From Bacteroidales bacterium UBA1179 (GTDB lineage Bacteria; Bacteroidota; Bacteroidia; Bacteroidales; Bacteroidaceae): a stretch of 13,084 nt of DNA. Shown piece by piece: positions 6,718 through 13,068 of the stretch; position 1 is the first letter of the stretch, and each line of letters starts with the position of its first letter. Below the pieces are notes generated by a model. The model worked only from the letters and a program-made list of their open reading frames with translations. It did not search any database and was not told where the DNA came from. The position numbers and the translations under genes are program-made. Location: contig DBYT01000138.1 in the NCBI GenBank assembly GCA_002309915.1, forward strand, positions 1,775 to 14,858. The letters are read 5' to 3'.

Positions 6718-8430
6718 ATGAACATAAAAGGATTTAGCGCCCTATTGCTAGGGTTGACCGTTGCCGTCGGATGTACCGACGGCAATAGCGGTATTAAGGA
6801 GAAGGTAAATACCCGTGAACCCGATGCCAAGTACGTTGGCCAGGCTGTGGGTAATTTCAGTGCCGATGAATGGTATCCCGGCGGTGAACTGGGAACTACC
6901 ACGAATGTGACAGCAGGATGCTATGAGTATGAGACTCCGTCTGTTGAACGTCAGGGACTCATGATGGCATTCAATATGGGTGAGGCTGCTTTTGAGCGCA
7001 AGTACACTACCTCAACGGCTCCGTTCAAGGGACTGGGTCCCGCTTATGTACGTTCGTCATGTCTGGACTGCCATCCGGGCTATGGTCACGGCAAACGTCA
7101 GTCACAGTACCGTGCCGAGTTCGGTAACGGTTATCTGTTGGTTATCTACCATCCTGTTGACGGACAGAACAGCGATGACGGTCCGTACGTAAGTGAAGTT
7201 ACAGGTATGCCTCAGACTAAGGCTACTTATCCGTTCCTGCCTCCCATTGACGAGGAGCAGATCGATATCCAGTGGCTTCCTGTGACCGAAATGGCGAGCG
7301 GACTGCCCATGACATTCCCTGACGGCGAGGAGTACAGCCTTATCTATCCGGAACTGACTATCCCGGAGAGTGCCTTCAATACCAGTCCTACACCGTATGA
7401 GACAGGTGCTGTAGCATTCCGTCTGGAATCAACCATCGGTATCATCGGTTCAGGACTGCTTGATGCGATACCGCAGGACAGCATCCGTGAGCAGTATCGC
7501 AAGGAGGCAGCTCATGCTGAACTTAACCCCGCTTTCTGGGATAAGGAGGCCAATGACTTTGCACCTACCGCATGGTACACTCTGGCCGAGGGACAGTTTG
7601 CCGACGGAACTCCCGCACCTGCAGGCACCAAGATGCTCAAACGTTTCACATATGCAATGACCCGGGCATCGTTACAGGATGGTGCAGGTGCCAACGCTAT
7701 ATGGAACATAACCAATGTATCGCGCAGCGACCGCCCGAAACTTTACACTACTGCAGCTTGGGCCAAGGCTATGTCCGAGAACGCACAGGTGATAGCTGCC
7801 ATCAAAGCCGATCCTACATCACCTTACTATGCCGACGGAACCGAAGAAGGTATTAAAGATGCTGTGCTGCACTTACTTGATCCGAGTACGAACCAGTTTG
7901 ACAACGAGTGGCACAACTTTACGCCCGAGATGAATGATGACCAGTACTATAACTTCATGGTATGGCACCGCGGTCTCTCAATCCCGCGTGCCCGTAACCT
8001 GAACCGTGAGGAGGTCCAGAAGGGTAAGGAGGTGTTCAACCGCATAGGTTGTGCCAGTTGCCACCGTGCCTCATGGAAGACAAAGGAGGATAACTACTGG
8101 AAACCGGCCGTATATGCCGATAAGGAACTGCCGCAGTATAAGGAACAGACCATATTTCCCTATACAGATATGATTCAGCATCGTCTGTATATGATAAACG
8201 GCATTCACGGAAGCTGGTGCCGCACGACTCCGCTTTGGGGTCGCGGTCTTTCACGAGACAATACCGGAGCCGAAGACCGTCTGCATGACAACCGTGCCCG
8301 TAACGTTATAGAGGCTATAATGTGGCATGGTTACAGCAAGGAAAGTGATGCATACTGGTGCACCGAAAAGTTCTACAACCTGCCCAAGGAGGATCGTGAT
8401 GCGGTTGTGGAATTCATTAATTCTATCTAA
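6718..8430 (+). CDS. Di-heme c-type DHOR-family (COG3488) oxidoreductase lipoprotein
   Basis: A 570-residue exported protein with two c-type heme attachment motifs: CLDCH (115-119) and CASCH (445-449). The signal peptide ends AVGC with Cys19 as probable lipid anchor. DHOR-family features surround the second heme: GKEVFNRIGCASCHRASW, then RTTPLWGRGL (502-511) and a DNRARNVIEAIMWHG stretch (524-538), the counterpart of the 'DGRAR...EAI.WHGG' block. The family (putative di-heme peroxidase/oxidoreductase, distantly MauG/CcpA-like) is usually found with imelysin-like genes. Both hemes must be attached outside the cytoplasm, which the CcsBA encoded 9 bases downstream can do. The electron donor and substrate are unknown; roles in peroxide reduction, in metal redox change coupled to uptake, or in thiol oxidation are all only inferences. 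No CxxCH beyond these two is present. Confidence 0.9.
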   Translation: MNIKGFSALLLGLTVAVGCTDGNSGIKEKVNTREPDAKYVGQAVGNFSADEWYPGGELGTTTNVTAGCYEYETPSVERQGLMMAFNMGEAAFERKYTTSTAPFKGLGPAYVRSSCLDCHPGYGHGKRQSQYRAEFGNGYLLVIYHPVDGQNSDDGPYVSEVTGMPQTKATYPFLPPIDEEQIDIQWLPVTEMASGLPMTFPDGEEYSLIYPELTIPESAFNTSPTPYETGAVAFRLESTIGIIGSGLLDAIPQDSIREQYRKEAAHAELNPAFWDKEANDFAPTAWYTLAEGQFADGTPAPAGTKMLKRFTYAMTRASLQDGAGANAIWNITNVSRSDRPKLYTTAAWAKAMSENAQVIAAIKADPTSPYYADGTEEGIKDAVLHLLDPSTNQFDNEWHNFTPEMNDDQYYNFMVWHRGLSIPRARNLNREEVQKGKEVFNRIGCASCHRASWKTKEDNYWKPAVYADKELPQYKEQTIFPYTDMIQHRLYMINGIHGSWCRTTPLWGRGLSRDNTGAEDRLHDNRARNVIEAIMWHGYSKESDAYWCTEKFYNLPKEDRDAVVEFINSI

Positions 8431-8439
8431 ATTAGCCGT

Positions 8440-9837
8440 GTGAAAACAGAAAAGATTCTTAAATATACTGTTATTGGTAGTGCGGCAGCCGTCATTCTTA
8501 TGATGGCGGCCGCTACCATTATTGAAAAACTGTACGGTACAGACAAGGCTTTAAGCATCGTCTATCACAGTCTGGTCTTTATAATACTGTGGGCCATTTC
8601 TGCGATATCTGGAGTATGGCTCCTGATACGTCGCGGAACTATCCGTAAGCCCGCCACATTCTTTCTGCACATAGCGTTTGTGCTGATTCTGGCTGGCGCC
8701 CTTATCACCATGCTTACCGGCAAGAGCGGCATGATGGAACTTCGTCGCGGATTGGTTACAAGCGAGTGGGCATCGGACCAGGGTATGCGCCAGAAACTGC
8801 CGTTCAGCCTGCAACTGAAGGAGTTTGAGATTGAATACTACCCGGGATCACACGATCCGTCCGATTACATAAGCAAGGTTGTGATGAAGGACAGTCGCAG
8901 CGATGTGGAAAAGGAGTATACCATATCCATGAACAACATACTGAAGTATGACGGATACCGATTCTACCAGTCAAGTTATGACGATGACCTTCGCGGCAGC
9001 GTACTGGCTGTAAGCCATGATCCTTGGGGAGTAGGGGTTACATATGCGGGTTATATCCTCCTGTTGCTCTCTTTGATAGGCTTTTTCTTCCAAAAGAATT
9101 CAGGTTTCCGCATTGCACTGAAGGCACGCGGTCAGGGATTCTCCAAGCCTGTAAGGATAGTTTTGCTGGTTCTGAATGTAATTCTGTTCGGTTTCCTGAC
9201 CTATGTGATTGGCCGTAACTGGTACAAGTTCGGACACGGCCCGTTTGTAGGGACATACTCTGTAATGATGCTCATGGCCTGGCTGGTGACAGTGGCTATG
9301 GTGCTGTTACGCAAACGTTTGCCGGTCATACAGCCGTTAGGCTTTGTCCTGGCCGGATTCTCAATCCTGGTGGCTACAATTTCACACACAGGTCCGGAGG
9401 GTAATCTGGTTCCGGTGCTGCGCTCTCCGCTGCTGGGCATACATGTGCTTTGCATGATGGTTTCCTACACGTTGTTCGGACTTACTGCATTGATTGGAGT
9501 CGTAGGCCTTATAAGGCGTAACAGTGATGCCCGGGCTATGCTGCGTGACGTAAGCCTTACAATACTATATCCCGCAGTATTTATCCTGACTACAGGTACA
9601 TTCATAGGTGCATACTGGGCCAATATTTCATGGGGCAGTTATTGGTCTTGGGATCCAAAAGAGACATGGGCTCTGATTACGATGCTTGTATATGCAGCAA
9701 TGCTTCACAGCGGCACACTGTCGCGTTTTAACAGGCCCAGGTTCTTTCACATTTATGCCATCCTGGCATTCCTTACGGTTCTGATTACATATTTCGGAGT
9801 GAACCTCCTGCTGGGTGGTATGCACTCATATGCATAA
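8440..9837 (+). CDS. ccsBA: Compact fused cytochrome c synthase CcsBA (ResB-CcsA)
   Basis: A 465-residue System II heme-exporting cytochrome c synthase. Residues 1-220 are a small ResB/CcsB part: membrane segments near 9-27, 39-63 and 71-92, an extracytoplasmic domain of about 100 residues, and another segment at 197-217. Residues 235-465 are CcsA with the heme-binding WWD motif WGSYWSWDPKETW (398-410). The four expected heme-handling histidines are present: His77 in the CcsB part, His335 (LGIHVL), His423 (MLHSG) and His462 (GGMHSYA). Fused CcsBA proteins are commonly far longer; the short CcsB periplasmic domain is notable. The start is GTG at 8440, 9 bases after the DHOR stop; the next in-frame ATG would cut into the first membrane segment. 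Its position suggests it is dedicated to loading heme on the DHOR protein. It is the last gene before a terminator. Confidence 0.9.
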   Translation: MKTEKILKYTVIGSAAAVILMMAAATIIEKLYGTDKALSIVYHSLVFIILWAISAISGVWLLIRRGTIRKPATFFLHIAFVLILAGALITMLTGKSGMMELRRGLVTSEWASDQGMRQKLPFSLQLKEFEIEYYPGSHDPSDYISKVVMKDSRSDVEKEYTISMNNILKYDGYRFYQSSYDDDLRGSVLAVSHDPWGVGVTYAGYILLLLSLIGFFFQKNSGFRIALKARGQGFSKPVRIVLLVLNVILFGFLTYVIGRNWYKFGHGPFVGTYSVMMLMAWLVTVAMVLLRKRLPVIQPLGFVLAGFSILVATISHTGPEGNLVPVLRSPLLGIHVLCMMVSYTLFGLTALIGVVGLIRRNSDARAMLRDVSLTILYPAVFILTTGTFIGAYWANISWGSYWSWDPKETWALITMLVYAAMLHSGTLSRFNRPRFFHIYAILAFLTVLITYFGVNLLLGGMHSYA

Positions 9838-9841
9838 ACAA

Positions 9842-9866
9842 AGGGGACGGCTTGAAACCGTCCCCT
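9842..9866. terminator. Bidirectional intrinsic terminator
   Basis: A perfect stem, AGGGGACGG (9842-9850) and CCGTCCCCT (9858-9866), with a 7-base loop CTTGAAA. On the plus strand it is followed by GATTATTTCATCTT; on the minus strand by TTGTTTATG, so it has a T-rich exit in both directions. It lies between the convergent ccsBA and SGNH-hydrolase genes and should end both transcripts. Confidence 0.88.
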
Positions 9867-9886
9867 GATTATTTCATCTTCGCTGT

Positions 9887-10546
9887 TTATTTGATTGCTT
9901 CAAGCAACTGGTCGCAGATGGCCTTCATGCCGTTTATTGACGGGTGGCCGTTCTGTTTCTCGATGTCATGAAGTTCAATGAGCTGTACATTGTAATGCTT
10001 GCAGACATCGCGCATTGACTGGTTGACATCCTCATTGAGCTCGGAGTTCAGGATTGAGTATATCTCAGCCTTGGGATACTGCTTCTTAAGCATGTCCAGC
10101 AGGCAGGCCAGGGCAGGACGGAAACTCTTGCAGTCATCCTTGGTCCAGTCTGAATACTGGTATTCACCCATGGGAACTCTTGCCCATGCATCATTGGTGC
10201 CTCCAAATACGAATATGATATCGGGATTACCCAGTTTGTCAACACGTGAGATGAAGTTGTTGCGTGAAGCATCCATGCGTCCGTAACCGGTACCGCAGAT
10301 GGTTGAGCCGCCCCATGAGTCATTCTTATCCAGTTCATAACCCTTGGCCTTGATGTAAAGGTCCCACCATGTCTGTGAAACCTCAGTGACATCATTGCGG
10401 TCATTGGGATAGAACGGGTTGTAACCCTCGGGGTTTACTCCCTGGAATGTAGAGTATGAGTCTCCAAGAATTGATACTTTTTTAGTCTGAGCGGTTGCTG
10501 ATACAACTGCAAGTGCCATGAGCACCATTGAGAAAACTTTCTTCAT
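9887..10546 (-). CDS. Secreted SGNH/GDSL-family hydrolase
   Basis: A 219-residue exported esterase/lipase-fold protein with a signal peptide (MKKVFSMVLMALAVVSATAQ). Block I is ILGDSYSTFQG (26-36) with nucleophile Ser30; block II glycines are in SWGGSTICG (77-85); block III is FGGTNDAW (114-121) with Asn118; block V is GHPSINGM (200-207) with His201. The usual block V DxxH aspartate is not in place: the residue three before His201 is Gln198, so the enzyme may use a Ser-His pair or Asp194. Likely an acyl or acetyl esterase acting on glycans or lipids outside the cytoplasm; no substrate is visible. The start at 10546 is chosen because it begins the signal peptide; an upstream in-frame ATG at 10582 would add 12 non-signal-like residues and lie before the predicted transcript start. 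Stands alone, with its own promoter and the shared terminator. Confidence 0.85.
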   Translation of the reverse strand: MKKVFSMVLMALAVVSATAQTKKVSILGDSYSTFQGVNPEGYNPFYPNDRNDVTEVSQTWWDLYIKAKGYELDKNDSWGGSTICGTGYGRMDASRNNFISRVDKLGNPDIIFVFGGTNDAWARVPMGEYQYSDWTKDDCKSFRPALACLLDMLKKQYPKAEIYSILNSELNEDVNQSMRDVCKHYNVQLIELHDIEKQNGHPSINGMKAICDQLLEAIK

Positions 10547-10579
10547 AATGAGGTCGTAATTAATATGTGTTTTATGGTG

Positions 10580-10611
10580 CAAACTTACTTATTATCTATT
10601 GGGAATTAAAA
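10580..10611 (-). promoter_or_regulatory. Predicted promoter of the SGNH hydrolase gene
   Basis: On the minus strand TAAGTTTG (10587-10580) is a perfect -7 TAnnTTTG. A 20-base spacer upstream leads into a T-run (TTTT, 10611-10608) in the place of the -33 TTTG. Predicted start near 10573, with a leader of about 27 bases to the ATG at 10546. The A8/T7 stretch at 10608-10627 lies just upstream and could serve as an AT-rich promoter-enhancing sequence. Confidence 0.5.
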
Positions 10612-10631
10612 AAAATTGAATTTTTTTGAAA

Positions 10632-10645
10632 TGTCGCTTGCGATA
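10632..10645. promoter_or_regulatory. OhrR-type operator 1, on the -33 element of the gpx promoter
   Basis: TGTCGCTTGCGATA, a 5-4-5 imperfect palindrome (arms TGTCG and CGATA). Its reverse complement, TATCGCAAGCGACA, matches operator 2 at 12 of 14 positions. It covers the -33 TTG at 10638-10640, so a bound repressor would block sigma contact. The cognate regulator is inferred to be the MarR/OhrR protein encoded in the same operon. Confidence 0.6.
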
Positions 10646-10667
10646 TAAAATAAATGTCTTACTTTTG
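10637..10667 (+). promoter_or_regulatory. Predicted promoter of the gpx-ohrR operon
   Basis: -33 element CTTG (10637-10640), a 19-base spacer, and TACTTTTG (10660-10667), a perfect match to TAnnTTTG. Predicted transcription start near 10674, leaving a leader of about 30 bases before the gpx ATG at 10704. Both elements are flanked or overlapped by the two 14-bp palindromes. Confidence 0.65.
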
Positions 10668-10681
10668 TATCGCAAACGATA
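10668..10681. promoter_or_regulatory. OhrR-type operator 2, on the gpx transcription start
   Basis: TATCGCAAACGATA, a perfect 5-4-5 palindrome (TATCG/CGATA) that begins at the base after the -7 element and is centred on the predicted start site near 10674. Its centre is 36 bases from that of operator 1. Palindromes of this size are normal for MarR-family dimers. The sequence differs from the Bacillus OhrR box, so the assignment rests on position and on the regulator gene downstream. Confidence 0.65.
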
Positions 10682-10703
10682 TAAATAACAAAACAATAAT
10701 GAT

Positions 10704-11249
10704 ATGAAAAGGATTTATGATTACAAGGCACTGAACAACAGAGGTGTAGAGATGGATTTTTCCCAGTATAAGGGACAGGTTATCATGGTTGTGAATACAG
10801 CATCAAAATGCGGTTTCACTCCTCAGTATGACGGATTGGAGGCTCTTTATCAGAAATATAAGGATAAGGGGCTGGTTGTAATAGGTTTCCCGTGTGACCA
10901 GTTTGCACATCAGGAGCCCGGAAGTGATACTGAGATAGAGGAATTCTGCCGTCTCAATCACGGGGTGACTTTCCCGCTCATGAAAAAGACTGATGTGAAC
11001 GGTGCATCGGAGCATCCGGTATTTACATACCTTAAAGAAGTCGCTCCCAAGGAGGAATATAAAGGTCTCAAGGCAAAGGCAGCACAAAAGATGCTCAAGA
11101 CCTTAAGCAAGAGCGTAGAGAAGGAGAGTGATATCCTGTGGAACTTCACCAAATTCCTGATTAACCGTGACTGCACAGAGATAAAGCGTTACGCACCGAC
11201 CGTAACTCCCAATGATATTGAAAAGGACATAATTGAATTCCTTAAATGA
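10704..11249 (+). CDS. gpx: Glutathione peroxidase family protein (probably thioredoxin-dependent)
   Basis: A 181-residue cytoplasmic peroxidase that reduces organic and lipid hydroperoxides. The peroxidatic cysteine is Cys36 in NTASKCGFTPQY (31-42). The catalytic partners are Gln70 in FAHQEPGS and Trp146-Asn147 in LWNFTKF. Cys64 (GFPCDQF) is the usual structural cysteine. Cys82 in EEFCRLNHGVTFP sits where thioredoxin-dependent GPx enzymes such as yeast Gpx3 carry the resolving cysteine (Cys36/Cys82 there too), so a disulfide-forming, thioredoxin-recycled mechanism is likely. Bacteroidetes generally lack glutathione, which fits. There is no selenocysteine, since the active-site codon is TGC. 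First gene of a four-gene operon; its stop overlaps the repressor's ATG by 4 bases (ATGA). Expression should rise when the repressor is oxidised. Confidence 0.95.
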   Translation: MKRIYDYKALNNRGVEMDFSQYKGQVIMVVNTASKCGFTPQYDGLEALYQKYKDKGLVVIGFPCDQFAHQEPGSDTEIEEFCRLNHGVTFPLMKKTDVNGASEHPVFTYLKEVAPKEEYKGLKAKAAQKMLKTLSKSVEKESDILWNFTKFLINRDCTEIKRYAPTVTPNDIEKDIIEFLK

Positions 11250-11704
11250 AAGAACAGTTCAAACTGGAAAACCAGCTCTGTTTCAGGCTGTACACCGCAT
11301 CGCGTCTTCTCACGCAGGCTTATCATCCGTTGCTCTCGGAGCACGGATTGACCTATCCGCAGTATCTGGTACTGATGGTCCTGTGGGAGAACGATGCGCA
11401 GCCGGTAAATGATATAGCCAAACGTCTCATGCTGGAAACGAACACTGTCACTCCGCTGCTTAAACGCATGGAGTCTCAGGGCATTCTCATGCGCGGTAAG
11501 GGCTCTCAGGATGCACGTCAGGTAATAGTGACACTGACAGATAAGGGACGTAATCTGCAGAATCTTCTGGCCGATGTCCCCATGAAGGTTGGCAGTGCTG
11601 TTATCTGCAAGAGCGTAACACCCGAGACCGTACCGGTACTATTCGGGATGCTGGATGATATCATTGAAAAACTTGACAGTTCCGCAAAACCTGATGAAGC
11701 TTGA
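11246..11704 (+). CDS. ohrR: OhrR-type MarR-family organic-peroxide-sensing repressor
   Basis: A 152-residue winged-helix dimeric repressor. The start LENQLCFRLYTASR places the peroxide-sensing cysteine at Cys12, in the OhrR signature 'LxxQLCFxLY'. Tyr26 (QAYHPLL) and Tyr37 (GLTYPQYLVL) fall exactly where Bacillus OhrR has the two tyrosines that hydrogen-bond its Cys15. The DNA-binding helices lie around 52-77 (NDIAKRLMLETNTVTPLLKR), followed by the wing around 80-97 (ILMRGKGSQDARQVIVTLT). A second cysteine, Cys121, lies at about the place of the resolving Cys in two-cysteine OhrR proteins of the Xanthomonas type, so oxidation may form a disulfide. Translationally coupled to gpx (ATGA overlap). 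It likely represses the whole unit through the paired palindromes upstream of gpx. Specificity for organic peroxide rather than another oxidant is inferred. Confidence 0.88.
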   Translation: MKEQFKLENQLCFRLYTASRLLTQAYHPLLSEHGLTYPQYLVLMVLWENDAQPVNDIAKRLMLETNTVTPLLKRMESQGILMRGKGSQDARQVIVTLTDKGRNLQNLLADVPMKVGSAVICKSVTPETVPVLFGMLDDIIEKLDSSAKPDEA

Positions 11705-12596
11705 TTTCCATAGGCTGACAGTAGCTGACCGTCAGGCAGTGCAGGCAATCACCCTTCAGTCAGGGCGCAGGAACTGCAACTTCACCTTTGCCAATCTTGT
11801 GGGTTGGCAATCGTGGTTCGGAACCGAGGTTTGTGTGCTGGACGATGCTGTAGTGCTGCGATTCAGTCATGACGGACAACGTGCGTACATGCTCTGTATG
11901 CAGGGAGTTCCGTCATGTGAACTGCTTAAGGCGCTCTGCGATGATAGCAGCCATAATCTTATCCTGTTGGGGCTTGAGGATGATGCGGCCCTTCAGCTCC
12001 GGCAGAATGCCTGTCTAGAGGGCATCATTGTTGATGTAAAATCTGAACGTGACCAATATGATTACATTTATAAGCGTGATGATCTGGCTTTGCTCCAAGG
12101 GGGGAAACTCAAAGCAAAACGGAACCATGTAAACCGTTTCAATGCCCTCTATCCGGGTTATGAGTATCGGCCCCTTACACCAGACCTGTTTGATGACTGC
12201 CGCAAGGTGGTTACGCTGTGGCAGGATGAGAAGGAGCATGAGAACCCCTCATGGGGTGATACAATAAAGGTTGAGCATGATGTGATGGAGACCACTTTTG
12301 CTCATTGGGATGAACTGGGAATGCTGGGTGGCAGCATTTATGTGGATGGCCGCATGGTGGCATTCACGTATGGATCGGCCGTAACCGATGACACTTTCGA
12401 TGTCTGCATGGAGAAAGCGGACCGTGATGTTGAAGGTGCTTTCAGCGTCATCAACCAGCAGTTCTGCGCTCATCTGCCGGAAAACTATATCTTTGTGAAC
12501 CGTGAGGAGGATATGGGACTTGAAGGTTTACGTAAGGCAAAACTCTCGTATCACCCTGAAATGTTGTTGAGTTTCAATGTCGTACACATTGCATAG
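11694..12596 (+). CDS. DUF2156 family protein (GNAT-like fold)
   Basis: A 300-residue protein of the DUF2156 family, whose C-terminal fold is related to the aminoacyl-transferring domain of phosphatidylglycerol lysyltransferase (MprF). Conserved-type blocks: RNCNFTFANLVGWQSWF (26-42), the YIYKRDDLALLQGGKLKAKR stretch (124-143) followed by NHVNRF, and the C-terminal NREEDMGLEGLRKAKLSY (269-286). There is no membrane segment, unlike MprF, so this is a soluble stand-alone version. The start at 11694 overlaps the repressor gene by 11 bases. An earlier in-frame ATG at 11655 would overlap by 50 and adds residues unlike the family. Its operon position under a peroxide-responsive promoter is unusual and hints at an envelope or peptide modification tied to peroxide stress, but the biochemical role is unknown. 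Confidence 0.82.
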   Translation: MKLDFHRLTVADRQAVQAITLQSGRRNCNFTFANLVGWQSWFGTEVCVLDDAVVLRFSHDGQRAYMLCMQGVPSCELLKALCDDSSHNLILLGLEDDAALQLRQNACLEGIIVDVKSERDQYDYIYKRDDLALLQGGKLKAKRNHVNRFNALYPGYEYRPLTPDLFDDCRKVVTLWQDEKEHENPSWGDTIKVEHDVMETTFAHWDELGMLGGSIYVDGRMVAFTYGSAVTDDTFDVCMEKADRDVEGAFSVINQQFCAHLPENYIFVNREEDMGLEGLRKAKLSYHPEMLLSFNVVHIA

Positions 12597-13065
12597 AATG
12601 ACTATAGCCGATGCGCCGCTCACCGTAGAGTGGATGGTGCGCCAATATGGTTTTGACCGTGCTGAGGTCGAGACCTGGGTGCGTGACCTGCATTTCAACT
12701 GGCCGCTAAGCGTCAAGGCAACGGACGATAATGGCGATGTGATAGGACTGCTCAATATGAGCGATTACCGAATTGAAGAGGAAACTGCTCAGATTCAAAA
12801 GGATAATCCTGAACTTCTTTCCAAACTGAACAGTCAGCGTTATACGGCAGTGTTCTCATTCATAGTACGTGAAGATTACCGCGGCACACGTCTCAACTAT
12901 GACATGATTATGGAAATCATGCCGGAATTAAAGGCCAACTACGACTTCATCTTCATTCCCGTAATGCACCAATTAAAAACTCACGGGTACTGGATGCGTT
13001 GGGGTGCCCGTGAGTTCTACAGAGATTCAGACTGCGTTTATTACAAATTGGAAATGACACAATAG
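12577..13065 (+). CDS. GNAT family N-acetyltransferase
   Basis: A 162-residue single-domain acetyltransferase-like protein. It opens with the usual GNAT beginning (MSYTLHRMTIADAP). A beta strand VIGLLNMSDY (55-64) is followed by motif A, FSFIVREDYRGTRLNYDMIM (93-112), which holds the acetyl-CoA pyrophosphate loop, although the canonical Q/RxxGxG/A is degenerate (RGTRLN). The last strand region DCVYYKLEM is family-like. It overlaps the DUF2156 gene by 20 bases, so it is translationally coupled and is the fourth member of the peroxide operon; pairs of DUF2156 and GNAT genes suggest successive acyl-transfer steps. Substrate unknown. The next in-frame ATG (12598) would avoid the overlap but lose the first strand. 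Confidence 0.82.
   Translation: MSYTLHRMTIADAPLTVEWMVRQYGFDRAEVETWVRDLHFNWPLSVKATDDNGDVIGLLNMSDYRIEEETAQIQKDNPELLSKLNSQRYTAVFSFIVREDYRGTRLNYDMIMEIMPELKANYDFIFIPVMHQLKTHGYWMRWGAREFYRDSDCVYYKLEMTQ
12978..13016 (-). terminator. Probable minus-strand terminator inside the GNAT coding sequence
   Basis: A perfect 10-bp inverted repeat, AACTCACGGG (12978-12987) and CCCGTGAGTT (13007-13016), with a 19-base loop. Read on the minus strand the stem runs straight into TTTTTAATT, a terminator-like T-tract. On the plus strand no T-tract follows. It would end transcription of a gene entering from the right, about 53 bases past that gene's likely stop. Confidence 0.45.
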
Positions 13066-13068
13066 CGG

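Noticed and set aside
10608..10627. A8-TTGAA-T7 hairpin that looks like a terminator stem
   Set aside because: A purely A:T stem is too weak, and it lies in a divergent promoter region where AT-rich tracts are expected; more likely part of the SGNH gene promoter.
10699..10707. ATGATATGA just before gpx, a two-codon frame overlapping the gpx start
   Set aside because: Could be a minimal upstream frame, but nothing beyond its presence supports a regulatory role.
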